This document shows, in pieces, positions 1 through 11,086 of a stretch of DNA of 64,000 nt (within the stretch, counting starts at the first letter, position 1; each line of letters starts with the position of its first letter). The translations under genes were made by a program, and so were the position numbers. This DNA is from Akanthomyces muscarius (lineage: Eukaryota > Ascomycota > Sordariomycetes > Hypocreales > Cordycipitaceae), in the NCBI RefSeq assembly GCF_028009165.1, contig NW_026611618.1, positions 1,798,001-1,862,000 on the forward strand, written 5' to 3'. Under the pieces are notes generated by a model. It saw only the letters and a program-made list of their open reading frames with translations. It did no database searches and was not told the origin of the DNA.

Positions 1-2
1 TG

Positions 3-1133
3 CTGCTCGCGTACTACACCGTCTTTGGCGGCTACGAGACGGAGGTGGTGAAGCCGTACTGGATCTGGGGCATTGTCGCCACGCTCGCGGCCGTGCTCCT
101 GTGGCCGGCCTCCATCCTGGCCGTTCGGAAGCGGTTCTACGAGGTTTTCCTTTCGTTGCACCACCTCCTCGTCGCTTTGTTTCTCATTGGCTACTTTTAC
201 CACATATTCTACCGCTACAGCTTCAACTGGGGCTACGAGATCTGGTGCTACATTGCCGGCGGCATCTGGGGAACGGAGCGTTTGATCCGTCTGGCGCGCA
301 TGGTGTTTATGGGACGACGCACAGCAGACGTTTCTGTCGTATCCGGCTCTGACGGCGAATATCTTCGCGTCGACATTGACGGTGCTCACGCCCGAGGGCT
401 CGTCTATCTCTACTTTCCGACTCTGAGCTGGCGGTTCTGGGAAAACCACCCATTCTCCGTGGCCTCGTCATTCGCAATCAGGGACTCGGCCGGAGACTCT
501 TCCACAGATACAGAGAGCTCCCAGGAAAAAGTTCTGGAAGAGAAAAAGCTCGGCGCAAACATCGAGACAACACCGGTGGCTCAGCCACGCAAGACTGTCT
601 TTGCACCTGTATCCGACCACCGCATATCCATTCTCGTGCGCGTCCAGTCAGGCATGACGGCGCGTCTGGCTGCCAAGGTCGCAGCTGGGGGCAGCAGAAT
701 CCGGCTTCCCGTCGTCGTCGAGGGTCCGTACCACGCCACGTCGGCATCGGAGCTGTCGCAGTGCACCTCCATTGTCTGCATCGCCGGCGGCGTCGGAGTG
801 TCCGCCGTGCTCCCCATCCTCCGCGAGCAGAGCTGTCGCCGGCGTCTCTGCTGGGGCGTGCGCAACCGGAGCGTGGTGGACGAGTGCCACAAGGACATCC
901 TGAGTTTGCCGGCGGCCGTGCAGGTAGACACCAGCATTGGCCATCGCCTAGACATAAAGTCGGTACTGAAAGAGGAGCTCCTATCCCGCACGGGGGAGCG
1001 TGGACCAACGGGTATCGTCGTGTGTGGGCCGCCTGAAATGGCCGATGATGTGAGAAATGAAGTCACAAGGCTGGCAAGGAGTGGCTCGTTGGCGCGTGGC
1101 GTTGTGTTGCTGGATGAAGCATTTACATGGTAG
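3..1133 (+). CDS. Ferric-chelate reductase (FRE family), 5' truncated by window edge
   Basis: This is the C-terminal part of a plasma-membrane metalloreductase that passes electrons from cytosolic NADPH through FAD and haem to extracellular ferric or cupric chelates. The frame is open from base 3, so the true start and the first membrane helices lie outside the window. The visible part begins with two or three hydrophobic segments, including a histidine-bearing one (SLHHLLVALFLIGYFYHIF) typical of the ferric-reductase transmembrane domain. An FAD-binding motif (ENHPFSVASS), a glycine-rich NADPH loop (IAGGVGVSAVLPIL) and a nucleotide-binding CGPPEM motif follow. The protein ends in EAFTW, the usual aromatic C-terminus of fungal FRE proteins. 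No intron is seen in this part. Substrate metal cannot be read from the sequence. Confidence 0.9.
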   Translation: MLAYYTVFGGYETEVVKPYWIWGIVATLAAVLLWPASILAVRKRFYEVFLSLHHLLVALFLIGYFYHIFYRYSFNWGYEIWCYIAGGIWGTERLIRLARMVFMGRRTADVSVVSGSDGEYLRVDIDGAHARGLVYLYFPTLSWRFWENHPFSVASSFAIRDSAGDSSTDTESSQEKVLEEKKLGANIETTPVAQPRKTVFAPVSDHRISILVRVQSGMTARLAAKVAAGGSRIRLPVVVEGPYHATSASELSQCTSIVCIAGGVGVSAVLPILREQSCRRRLCWGVRNRSVVDECHKDILSLPAAVQVDTSIGHRLDIKSVLKEELLSRTGERGPTGIVVCGPPEMADDVRNEVTRLARSGSLARGVVLLDEAFTW

Positions 1134-1429
1134 CAGTTGGGTGATTGGCGTTTACCTTGTAATCTCTTTCAGTACACCGAACATGTATATTTGTGCTGCT
1201 ATCGTCTCAAGTTCCCAATCTGCGAGTCAAAATGTGGACTGATATGGAGGCCTTGGCATATGAGAATGTGTAGATACCCATGATTGGTAGTGTTTTGACA
1301 GTTTCTGTAATGTATTCATATCCTCCGTATGTGTCTGTCTATGTGCAGTTCTTATATACTGATCATGTACTTGTATTCTTCACGTATCGCCATGCAACGA
1401 ATCTTCCATCGCAACTCATCGTTCCCAAT

Positions 1430-2913
1430 TTACTGTGCAACAAAGACCACGGGCTCGCCATTGTTCACGGTCGCGCACATCCTGCCATCGCCGCCCGAGG
1501 TGTATGTCTTTCCGTCAAAGATGCCCCTCCACGTCTTGTTATTCTTCTGTGTATTCCAGCAGAACTGACGCTGCTGGCCCTTGCCAATATTGCTCGTGAG
1601 CGCCATGACGGCTCCGTTCTGGCGGCTCCACGCATACGCGTCGCTCTCGACAAAGAGATGCACGTGGTCGTTGTCGGGCAGCCCGCCGTGGGACTTGCGC
1701 ACGCCGCCCAGCGCCTGCAGGAACTTGTACATGTCGCTGTCGGTCTTGAAGCCGCTGCGCCAGAGGTCCTCGCGATTGCCGGGGTCGCCGCCGCCGGCGT
1801 AGGCCTGCTCGGAGCCGTAGTAGACAATGGGGATGCCACGCGCGAGCATGACGTAGGTGAGCGCGTTCTTGAAGAGCGAGACGTCCTTCTTCTGGTTGAG
1901 GAAGCGCGCGTTGTCGTGGTTGTCGAGAAAGTTGCCGAGCGTGGTGGCGTCGGGCACGAGCGACCCAATCTTGTTGTGCATGTCGACGAGCGCCTGCGAC
2001 GAGTTTTGCTGCTGGAAGAAGCGGTTCAGGTGAAAGTAGACGGGGTAGTTGAGCAGGCCGCCCATGAGCTTAGAGTACCCGGCGACGTAGTTGGGGTCGC
2101 CGTCAAAGACCTCGCCGATGGTGTAGGAGCCCGAGGCCCAGGCGAAATCGGGCCAAAAGTCCTTCTCCACGTGCTTCACGGTGTCGATGCGGACGCCGTC
2201 AAACTTGTAGGTGCTCATGAGCCACTTGATCCAGTCAATGTACAGACTGCGAATCTTGGGATCCGTGGTGTTGAGGTCCGGGAGGTCGTTGGCGACACGG
2301 CAGGTTTCGACGCTGTGCTGGTCGCTGTAGTTGATGCTGCATGCTGGGTGGTAGGAGGAACTCTGGCTGAGAAGCGCAGGCTTTTTCTCGCTGAGAGGAC
2401 CATTGCCGACGTGGTTGGCGACGACGTCGACCATTATGTAAATTCCCTTCAAAAATTAGCCAAGTAATTAGCCACGTAAGATTGTGTAAACTTTACCTTG
2501 CTGTGTGCAGTGTTGACAAGACTCTTGAGCTCGTCTGAAGAGCCGTAGTGGCCGTTGATGGAATACAAGTCCTTGGCCCAATATCCATGATAGCCCCGAT
2601 CGGAATCTGGTTTTGTTAATAATTTAGGGTAAAGAAAATTATAATTGTCTGACTTACTCTCAATGACCGGAGTGATCCAAATGGCATCAAAGCCCATGCC
2701 TTTGATGTAGTCCAGTTTGCCCTGCAGACCTTTAAAGGTACCACCGCAGTAGTTGCCCAAGTTGCCACAGCTGCCGCCGCCATTATCGTTCTCGTTGCGG
2801 GCAACACGGTCCGTCAGAGCAAAGTAAATGGTGCGAGACTTCCACGAGTTGGTGTCAGCGCCCAGGGCCGCCAAGGCCTGGGCCAAAAGTGCGAGGGACG
2901 CAGTGAGCTTCAT
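1430..2913 (-). CDS. Secreted alpha-amylase, GH13
   Basis: Secreted endo-acting starch hydrolase of the fungal (Taka-amylase-like) GH13 family. My model has three exons (2913-2658, 2606-2497, 2446-1430) with introns of 51 and 50 bp and gives 460 residues. A signal peptide lies at about 1-19 (MKLTASLALLAQALAALGA). Conserved blocks follow in order: CGGTFKGLQGKLDYIKGMGF, WITPV, the region I DVVANH motif, GVRIDTVKH with nucleophile D210, IGEVFDGD with acid/base E234, and FLDNHDNARF with D300. No starch-binding domain is present, so the enzyme is a single catalytic unit. The first intron is 51 bp and has no in-frame stop, so it reads through. A TATA-like box and a CreA-type site lie upstream, which fits carbon-catabolite control (inference). 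Confidence 0.95.
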
Positions 2914-3009
2914 CGTGACGAGTGTGCCAAATCTGCCGAGAGTCTAGTGTCCAACAGTCCGCCTACTGAATAGAGAAAAGAGCCTCTGCCCATCGGCGAA
3001 CTGTGCGTC

Positions 3010-3017
3010 TATATATA
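3010..3017 (-). promoter_or_regulatory. TATA-like box of the alpha-amylase gene
   Basis: An eight-base alternating TA run sits about 97 bp upstream of the amylase ATG at 2913, a reasonable distance for a fungal TATA element with a short leader. Position and composition are the only evidence. Confidence 0.4.
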
Positions 3018-3053
3018 CACAAATGAGGAGAGGGAAAGCAGTCGGCGTTCCAC

Positions 3054-3059
3054 GTGGAG
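3054..3059 (+). promoter_or_regulatory. Possible CreA (carbon repressor) site
   Basis: GTGGAG matches the SYGGRG consensus of the fungal carbon-catabolite repressor CreA. It overlaps a CACGTG E-box about 140 bp upstream of the amylase start. Six-base matches occur often by chance, so only the promoter context makes it worth noting. Confidence 0.25.
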
Positions 3060-4013
3060 AGCCGGCAATTGGGAGGAAAGAAACCGGGGAAGGACTAGTG
3101 ACGGGCCGAATAGATGCGCAAGTCGGCGATCATAGGGCACTAAGCCATCTTCAAAGAAAAGCCACCGGTCACACTGAGACGCTGACTGTGGATGGACCGG
3201 TCGCGATGTGGAAAGCTGATGGCGGGGAACGGCGAATTGTATTACTAGTCACGGAGAATAGACCGCGACTATCAATAAAAACGGCGCTTCCTTTTCATCT
3301 TCTCTGTGAACTGATTTCTGCCAAGCCGTTAAGGCCAACTAGTAACTAGCTAGCCTCAGTGCCACTTGAACAAGCAGTTAAGCCATTGGTTTAGGAATGC
3401 TACCGCAAGAGTTGTGCTTTTATAATTGTGGATATATAACCTCCGAGAATAAGGCCGGATCGCGAGTTTCAAGGCACGCCGATCAGCGGGAGCATCTCAA
3501 TCAAGAAACTATTGTCCGTCTTTAGTTCGCATTGGATTCTGCGACGGACAAGCCATTGAGCGGCTTGCGCTGCGTATCAATCTGCGTTGTGAAGCTCTTT
3601 GATGGCGGGTGCAGGAAAGCACATGCATCCGGCCAACATCATGCACAGACGGGTGTCGCCCCGCATAAGCAGATATGCATAATGATTAAACGACGACGGA
3701 GGACGTTTAAAATCATAGTAATCACCGTATATAGCGCAATGCAGGCACGTTTTCCTATCCGTTTTATTGCCTAGCGAGAGCCGTACAATAGCCGTCGGGT
3801 ACCAGTCCAAGGACATGCATGAATAGCGGACGCAGAACCGCACTTTTCTTCCGTGGAACCGCGGAATACCTGGTAGTGAGTTATTTTTCTACCGGAATTG
3901 TTCTTTCGTGTCTTTGCCACAACACTGATATACCGGCAGAGGCGAGATTCCGTGCCGCGCGCTTCGGTGTTACTGAATTGAGCAGGTGCAAGTTTATTGT
4001 GGGCAGAGTCCAG

Positions 4014-5696
4014 TTAACCAACCCTCTCTGTCAGTGCGACGTCGTGCGTCCGTAAGCTCGATATCCACGATCGTATGTCAGAAGAGGGTCTGCCTTTGAC
4101 CTCGGCCCCAATTTCCGGCTCGTTGAGGCTGTCGTCGCTGTCATCCGAATCCGATAGTGCAAACCACTCATGGTCCCACAACGTCTTTTCGTGCGGTGCA
4201 TGGCCGTCAAAACGGAGCCAGGTAAATATGCTCCGAGTTGTATTCTCCGAAACAACCCCATTATCGCGATTCGCATAACACCACGAGTCAGATGTCGCGT
4301 TCAAGTCAGCAAGTCGTCCAGTTCGGAAACGGGTCTTTGTCTCTTGTGCGGGGCATAATGTCTCGCCGTCAGTGCAACGCCAAGAGAATCCTTCGTACCG
4401 GAGCTCATGATCCTGGCACTCGGTATGATGGCGCGCTTCTATATCGGCATCCTGAAGCGGACTTGAACCGAATGGCTTCCACCGACAAACAGGAAATTGC
4501 GAATGGTGTCCGGCCCGCGCAAGAAAAGCAGCTTACATTCATCTGCGCGCTGTATGTATCCCTCTTTCACGCCAGCCCTCGCGGTAGGTGTTAACATAAA
4601 TGATTGAACTGCTCCCGACCACGCTGACAAAGTACTGTCTATCGATGTTTGTCCGAGTTCGACCTCTCGCAGGAGTTTCTCCAGAATGCCCAGAACAATG
4701 GCACCCAGCCAGAGCCAAGCAACAGCAGGTGAGCGGGAAGCCACCATTTGCCACAGCCCATGAGGTCTACCGCCGGCCAAATTTCAATTAATTTCAAAGA
4801 TCCTTGAAGCCATGGAGTGACAGCATTGCATCCTATGCTGGACACTCAGCAAGATTGGTCGTATTCCTCTCCCATTGCAGCTTGATGTGAGGCACTGGTT
4901 TATACACTCGGCTTGGTTCAGAACCTCGTATCCTTGTCGACCTTTTCCTGGGTCTGCTCCCCTTTTTCGTTGAAGACTGCAAAGCTCAAGAGCTGGCAGC
5001 TGCAGTTCTGGGCCGTTGCCGAAACACGGTAGTAGGAGTGCAGCGGCCAACGCAGCGCGACTCTGATCGAAGACATCTCGTTATATGAAGCAAAATAAAT
5101 CGCTTTAACCTGCGACGTTGCAGATATAGAGAGCTTCACTGGCTCCGTCCTGGTGACTCGAATCTGCGTCTCTGTACGAAACACCGCGGGGCCGCAGTCA
5201 CCCTCTCCCTCGCCCCAGAGAGAAGAGCCAGTAGCAAATGCGTTTTCATGCTCAAATTGAGGCGCAATCTCCGCAGGGAGGGTGGCTGATGAACAAGTGC
5301 GTCAGTCACGTAGTTGTGAAGAGCGCAGGTCTCTGGGCTGCTGGCCAACGCAGCCCATGTTTCAAGGCCAAATTCACAAGCGCGACGAAAATCGTCGTCG
5401 CTCAGCTTGACCTGGTCAGTTTTTTTTGTAGCGATATATGCGCGGCATAACCAGGTCGTGATCAAGTTTCCACTCAGCGCGCGGATGCAGGTGATGTAAG
5501 GTGGATGAGGCAGACGTCTATGATCGTGCGGGCGCCGGCATGGCACAGCTTGCGAGACTAGGCTACACCCTTTACTTTGCAGAAGAGAGAAGACACATAA
5601 ATATGGGTGAGCACTTCCGAGACTAGAGTAAAGAAAAATAGATCTGGCAAGCAAAAATGTGAGATTCATAAACTCACCAAATTGCCCCCTGCTTCA
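4014..5696 (-). other. Unresolved protein-like fragments; possible decayed or many-exon gene
   Basis: Several stretches on the minus strand read like real protein but lie in different frames, and I could not splice them into one model. About 5420-5250 gives an acidic/helical stretch (KLSDDDFRRACEFGLETWAA). From about 5260 to 4918 a second frame runs open through FEHENAFATGSSLWGEGEGD and then a beta-rich segment. About 5050-4784 contains a Cys-containing stretch (AECINQCLTSSCNGRG). About 4302-4014 ends with an acidic serine-rich C-terminus and stop, followed about 20 bp later by AATAAA. A candidate start codon with a strong donor (GTGAGT) is near 5697-5678. I recognise no family. It may be an unannotated gene with small exons or a pseudogene. 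Confidence 0.3.
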
Positions 5697-6390
5697 TGAC
5701 AAGCTGGTGAGCCGCAGCACTCAAGACATGACTCGATTGGTTGTGCCTCAGCCCTGCCCGCCACAAATCCCGGTCTAGTGCCGGTTGGCACAGGCAGGGG
5801 TTGTACCAGGGGCACGCAATGCGAGGTATACGATGGCTTGGGCCTGCCAAGTTGCCAGCTCTAAACTCTTTTCGTTTCTGGTGCACACGGAGCCGCTACC
5901 GAGTACAACACCAGAACTTTTTGGCTCTATTGATTGCGGCATTTCCAACACATGTACTTCTCTGTTTCTTGCTATTTCTTCTGCTTCGTTCTTTCATGTA
6001 ATCAATCTGCACTGCAAGTCACGTCTGCGAATATTTTGAATCTGCGAATACAGGTTTCCCATTTTCTGCCAAGATGATCGTCGCGCTTAGGTTGTGCGGC
6101 TGAAGGCTTGAGCATCGCGCAGTATTCCTATTCGAGTTGGCCCAAGGCATGGCAGCTGAAAGCCCTGTCAGCCCAACAAATCTGTCCATCATCTTTAATG
6201 GTCACTGTAAATTTAACCCTAAAAAAGGAAGCCCAACGTTCGTGTCTAATATAAGAGCACGAAGCCCGTCCCCCTGGCCGCCCCAGCTGCCGCGCCGCCT
6301 CTACGCCATCACTTACAGCCGTGTCTCCCCAACCGAGCTCTCTCTCAACCACTTGACTCTTCCCCCCGATACTGAGAACCCCTGATCAAG

Positions 6391-7653
6391 ATGGCACCGC
6401 GACGCGGAGGCGGTGTTCACACTGGCGGCGGCAGCTCTGGCTCCGGCTCCGGCTCCGGCTGCGACAGTTGCGACAGCCCCATGGGCTCACAGTTCTTCAA
6501 CCTCTACGCCACGGGCAGCATCTACGGGCAGCTCGTCGTCAACGCCATTCTCGCCGCGGTCCTGCTCGTCGTCTTCTTCCTCAACCGCCGGCCGGCCGCC
6601 AAGCTCGCGCACCTCGCGACGTTCTGCTTCTTTGCCGGGTGCGTCTTCCAGTGCGTGCGCTGGGGGCTCGTCGCGCGCGACAACTGGATCCCGCACGGGT
6701 ACCGCTTCGAGTCGTCCGTCGTCGTCCTGCTGCAGCGCCTCGGGTGGCCGGTGCTCCTGGCCGCGCTGCTCCGCGCCATGCGTCCCGGAAAGATGCTCGG
6801 CGCGGGGCCGTGGCTCGGGGTGCTGGTGCTGGGCGTGCTCAACGTGGCGTATGTCGCGTACGACTTTGTCCTGTCCGACTCGGCCGTCAAGGAGTGGGGG
6901 CAGTACAGCAAGGGCGGCGGCTGGATCCTGGGCGATCGCGACTTTGGCCTGCTGTGGACGCGGAGCATGGTGGGCAGGTTCACGGACCAGCCCGAGTACG
7001 TGCCGTATCCGACGACGTGGTCCCTGGACGCGGCGACTCGATTCAGGGCGTGGCGGATGTATCTGCCAGAAGGGTCGACAGTCTTTCGCGACAGAGACAC
7101 GCAAATCAAGATGGGCCTGGCGGCGGATGTCGTGGCGCTGGTGCTCGTCGTCGCCATCGGCGGCTTACACGTCGTGACCTGGCACCGCCAAGGCAAGGCC
7201 GAGCTGCCTCGACGCAGGGTATGTAACAAGCTCCCAACATACAGGAGCTGCTTTATTCTTATAGCGGCTGACCCATCATTTGTCTTTTAGAGCTTCCTAG
7301 CCGTCGCCGTCGGCGGTCTGCTGCTGTCGGCCCTGTTCCGCGTCATCGTCTCGGCGCGCTGGCTCCTACCCAACTGGCGCATCATCACCGATCCGCAGCT
7401 CTGGGACGACTGGCTGGCCTACTTTCCCGACACGAACCAGCTCAACGACTTTGTGCGCATGCCGCCGTACTGGCTCCCCGGCTACCGCACGACGGTGGAG
7501 GCGTTCCCGGTGCTGCAGGTGTTGTTTGAGCAGATTGGGCCGGTGGTGGCGTGTGCCTTTATCGTGCTGAGCATGGGGCCGGAACGGCGGAGCCGGAGTG
7601 CGGTGCGGCAGCACGAGGTCGCGGCCGCGAAGATGAACAACCAGTACAGCTGA
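6391..7653 (+). CDS. Seven-transmembrane protein of unknown function
   Basis: Two exons (6391-7218 and 7291-7653, 72 bp phase-0 intron) encode 396 residues. A Gly/Ser-rich, cysteine-containing N-terminus of about 35 residues is followed by seven hydrophobic segments. Four lie between residues 45 and 160, one near 235-258, and two in exon 2 (SFLAVAVGGLLLSALF and a C-terminal helix before LSMGPERR). A hydrophilic loop of about 75 residues, rich in Trp, Tyr and Asp, separates the fourth and fifth segments. The topology and FRVI-type sequence recall fungal RTA1-like lipid/stress membrane proteins, but I see no family motif I would stake a name on. The C-terminal tail is basic and probably cytosolic. 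The gene is convergent with the dioxygenase gene downstream. Confidence 0.8.
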
Positions 7654-7917
7654 TACACCGGCTGAGCTTATGCTGAAAACCCGGTTTGAAGCCCGGGTCT
7701 GGGACAATTCACGGAAATGGATTAATGGGAAATATCCGTTTTGATTCTGTGGACACTCCAATCTGACTATGTAAATTCTCGATATACAACATGGCCATCT
7801 AGCGCAGACTGACATGGCTATTAAATTCCAACTTGCATACTATCTACTACATCATTACGCTCCTTCTCGATGATTCGTATCTTTTTGTGCATTTTACTTT
7901 TTTTTTCCGTCATCAGT

Positions 7918-8796
7918 TTAACCCTGCAGGGAGTAGCCGACATCGCCCGCGTCGGAGCCCATCTTGACGAGCCGGGCACGCATGGCCTCGGCGCGCTCGC
8001 GCTCGGCAGGCTTGAGCTGGGAAAAGTCGACGCCGTCCACCCACTTGCCGATGCCGTGCTGGAGGACGTTGCGGGCGCGGAGCTTGTTGCCGCCCGAGTG
8101 GCCGACGGAGCCGTGCAGCGTGACGCGGTCCTTTTTGCTGTCGTAGACGCCGCGGTGGAGGATGTTGTTGTTGTAAAACGCGATATCGCCCGCCTCGAGC
8201 TTGACGACCAGCTGGTCCGGCAGGACGGGCTCAAACGGGCCCGCGTTGCGCTCGGTATCCGTGCGGGCGCGCGCGTGGGAGCCTGGCACCAGGACCAGGG
8301 ACTCGTCCTCCCAGAGGGCAAAGTTGTACTGGGCGTGGAAGCCCGGGCGGCCGAGGCGCTCCATCTCCTCCTCGGCGGTGGCCTCGGCGGCAATGTCGTC
8401 GCGGTGCCAGCGCAGCTCAAAGTCGCCGTCGGGGCGGACGAGCATGTTGAAGAGCTCCATGACGAGCTGCTCGTCGTCGCACTGCAGCAGCTGCTTGACG
8501 ATGTCGAGGACCTCGTCGGAGAAGTAGAGCTCGGTGAAGATCTCGTGGCCGGGCAGGGCCGGGTTCATCATGTGCTGGACGCCCCAGATGCCCTTCTCGG
8601 GCTCCCACTGCCAGGGCGGGAACTGCTTGCCGACGGTGCGGATGTGCGGCCACTCGCCCTTGCGGGCCATGGCCTCGACCTTGGTGGCGGCGTCGCGGAG
8701 GCGCTGCAGCTTCTCGGGGGAGACGATGGACTTGACGACGACGAAGCCGTCGCGCTCGAGGTCGGCGAGGTAGGAGGACGTCTTTTGGGCGGGCAT
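7918..8796 (-). CDS. Phytanoyl-CoA dioxygenase (PhyH) family Fe(II)/2-oxoglutarate oxygenase
   Basis: Intronless, 292 residues, predicted soluble cytosolic enzyme. The iron triad is visible: H131-R-D133 in a WHRDD motif and distal H214 in NILHRGVYDS, with R224 placed to hold 2-oxoglutarate. The flanking VPGSHARARTD segment is typical of PhyH proteins. No signal peptide or peroxisomal signal is seen (C-terminus YSLQG), so a classic phytanoyl-CoA alpha-oxidation role is unlikely. Fungal members hydroxylate diverse small molecules and the substrate cannot be read here. No pathway genes flank it, so it looks like a stand-alone gene rather than part of a metabolite cluster. Confidence 0.9.
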   Translation of the reverse strand: MPAQKTSSYLADLERDGFVVVKSIVSPEKLQRLRDAATKVEAMARKGEWPHIRTVGKQFPPWQWEPEKGIWGVQHMMNPALPGHEIFTELYFSDEVLDIVKQLLQCDDEQLVMELFNMLVRPDGDFELRWHRDDIAAEATAEEEMERLGRPGFHAQYNFALWEDESLVLVPGSHARARTDTERNAGPFEPVLPDQLVVKLEAGDIAFYNNNILHRGVYDSKKDRVTLHGSVGHSGGNKLRARNVLQHGIGKWVDGVDFSQLKPAERERAEAMRARLVKMGSDAGDVGYSLQG

Positions 8797-10309
8797 TGTG
8801 GCGGTGGTTCGTGGTTGTGGTGTGGTGTTGGTTGGGGGGGTATATTAGAAACTTGGTACAAAGAAAGACGGGATGAAAAATAAGAGGATGTGTAAAAGAT
8901 GATGTATTAAAGGAAGAGGAAGAAAAAGCCAAGCCTGGGGGAGGTGCGTGATGTGGGATATAAATTCTGGGCAATGCGGGGAGATGTTGGGGCAGCCAAG
9001 CAACGTCTTCGTCTTGACTGAGGCATGAAATGAATGAGGATGAGCTTCACCTGCATCAATGGCGGGGTTGCTGCAACGTTTGGAGAAGCCCCAGCCCAGG
9101 CGGCTTGGAGGGGTGGGCCAGCCCCTGCAATCCGCTGTAGTGGTGGCGTCTACAGCGACCGTCGGTACCTGCGCTTCGGTGTCTTGCCCGCTGGCTTTAC
9201 GGGTACCTGGGCATGACTCTCCTCTGTCAGTTACCTCGGGTGCCCAGTAGAAGAAAACGCCATTACGGCAGAATGCATCAGATGGTAGTCAAGCAAGCAA
9301 GCCAATGGTTCCAAACGAAAAGCCTATAGTAGCAAGCAGCTGGTTTCACGTAGCATGTGTACGTAATAGCCGTCCTTTTGGCAGGCACGCTGGCTCGGGT
9401 TTATCAGATGGTGCTGTGGGCGAAAATTGGACCTTGGCCCAGGTGCCCACCGCGCTGAACGACAGAGGTTGAGAGGGTCGGATTAAAAGTTTACAGCGCA
9501 CGAGACACGCTAGGCCCTGCTGTGGCTGTCCTGCAACCCACTGTATGTCCGGCCCAGGTCTCTGGTTGAGCCGTCTGCAGTTAGGCCTGTGCCGATAAGC
9601 GCGACTGTTACATCTGCTCCTGGCAAACAGTTTACTCACACCACTACATCATTCAAACCAGTACGGCCGTTCACCAACCATGCCAGCTTTCAGCAATCAT
9701 CTTTCCAACCTCTCGTCTTACTCAATCCCAAGGCCATCAACATCCAGTCCCAGCTACAGGCTCATCAGGCCACACTCACCTGCTCTATCCGCACTAATCA
9801 GGTAATTCGCCTCCAAACCAGACCAGACCCGACCCGACCCCGCGGCCGATGATACGTTACTCGCACCCGCACCACCCACAAGTCGTCCCCCGTTCCCCGG
9901 CCTGCCGCGGGGTTTGACCCGCCTTGCCGAACCGGAGCGCCGCTGACCATTGATTTTGACCCTACGGCCCAGCCATGATATGCCTGCCGTCGATCCGGTT
10001 AATTGTCTTGCGTTGGTCTGCCCGGTGATCGGATAAAAGAGGAAATGTGTGGTCAAGACAACAACAGGTTCTCACTTGTCATTCGTCAACCCGACGTCGC
10101 CCAGACGTCAATGCTACCATGACCAATACCACGATGCCAATCATGCGTCCATTCTGAACATATCTAGCCGTCTATCCAGTCTTTCTTCCCAATAGTTCTT
10201 TATCCCTTTGTCCGCGTCTAGATCCCACGCCCCTGACATCATATCTACACACACAAAACAAAAACATCATTCTAAAATGCAACAACGCGCCAAACCATCC
10301 TTTTTTTTC
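8797..10309. other. Intergenic, no gene seen
   Basis: About 1.5 kb between the start of the dioxygenase gene and the end of the methyltransferase gene. It should hold the dioxygenase promoter (with G-runs and A-rich stretches near 8830-8900) and the methyltransferase 3' region. No reading frame here looks like protein. Confidence 0.6.
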
Positions 10310-11086
10310 TTACGCCTTGGGCCACCGCACTTCGAACCCATTGACCGTCTTTTGCACGTCCAGATCCCCCGGGTCATTCTCAAACAGCGGCTTGTCCAGC
10401 ATCCTCTCCTCCACCCGCACCACCTCCAGCCCAGCCTCCCGCGCCACGTCAAAGAACTTCATGTCCAGGTCCCGCTTCCACGGCCTGTACGACGTGAAGA
10501 AGACGTACGCCACGCTGTCCGCCGTCGTCCCCATGGCCTCGCGGATCGTCTTGACCAGCATCCCGTGCTCGTTGTGTCGAAACAGCAGGTCCGCCAGGAC
10601 CAGCACGTCGAACCGCGTCCTTCCCTCTGGCAGTCGCTCGAGCAGCGGCGCCACGTCGCCGCCCCAGACAAAGCCCGCCGCGTCGACGGCGGATGCCATC
10701 TGGCCCCGGGGCTCCGTCGTCTCGTCGCACGCGTCAATGTTCTTTTGCATGTTGACGACCAGGTCCGGGTCCGGAAAGTCCGTCATGACGACTCTCCGGG
10801 CGCCCAGGATGCCGGCCACCAGCGAAGGCAGGCCCGACGCGGCGCCGAGCTCCAGCACCGTCCTGCCGCGGACGCGCGCCGGCTCGGCCTCAAAGTAGTC
10901 GGACACAACCTTGGCGCCGTTCCACAGGTGGTGCGCCTCGGTCGGGCTGGCGCCGACCAGGTTCAGGAGGATGGCCTTGCCGCTCTGCATCGTGTACGTC
11001 TGCTGCGTAGGCGGCGGCGTGGGAGGGTAAAAGTCCTCGGGCTCCTCCATGAAACCCGCCGCACCGTAGTCGTCGTCGCTGTCCAT
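10310..11086 (-). CDS. efm7: EFM7/NNT1-type protein N-terminal and lysine methyltransferase
   Basis: Intronless, 258 residues, close to the yeast Efm7 length. It is a class I SAM-dependent methyltransferase of the METTL21-like group; in yeast Efm7 methylates the N-terminus and Lys-3 of elongation factor eEF1A. The acidic, proline-rich start (EEPEDFYPPTPPPTQQTY) is followed by HHLWNGAKVVSDYFE, the SAM motif VLELGAASGLPSLVAG, motif II around VVMTDFPDPDLV, and the catalytic-face segment VLVLADLLFRHNEH. I chose the ATG at 11086 because the frame further upstream begins with a non-ATG codon and reads as leader. An old annotation of the family as nicotinamide N-methyltransferase is known to be misleading. 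Confidence 0.9.
   Translation of the reverse strand: MDSDDDYGAAGFMEEPEDFYPPTPPPTQQTYTMQSGKAILLNLVGASPTEAHHLWNGAKVVSDYFEAEPARVRGRTVLELGAASGLPSLVAGILGARRVVMTDFPDPDLVVNMQKNIDACDETTEPRGQMASAVDAAGFVWGGDVAPLLERLPEGRTRFDVLVLADLLFRHNEHGMLVKTIREAMGTTADSVAYVFFTSYRPWKRDLDMKFFDVAREAGLEVVRVEERMLDKPLFENDPGDLDVQKTVNGFEVRWPKA

Noticed and set aside
1280..2467. 395-codon plus-strand frame
   Set aside because: Antisense to the amylase gene, with Val/Ala/Glu/Leu-rich translation and no domain.
4457..4467. tRNA B-box-like GGTTCAAGTCC on the minus strand
   Set aside because: The flanking bases do not pair into a T-arm and no acceptor stem or A box is present.
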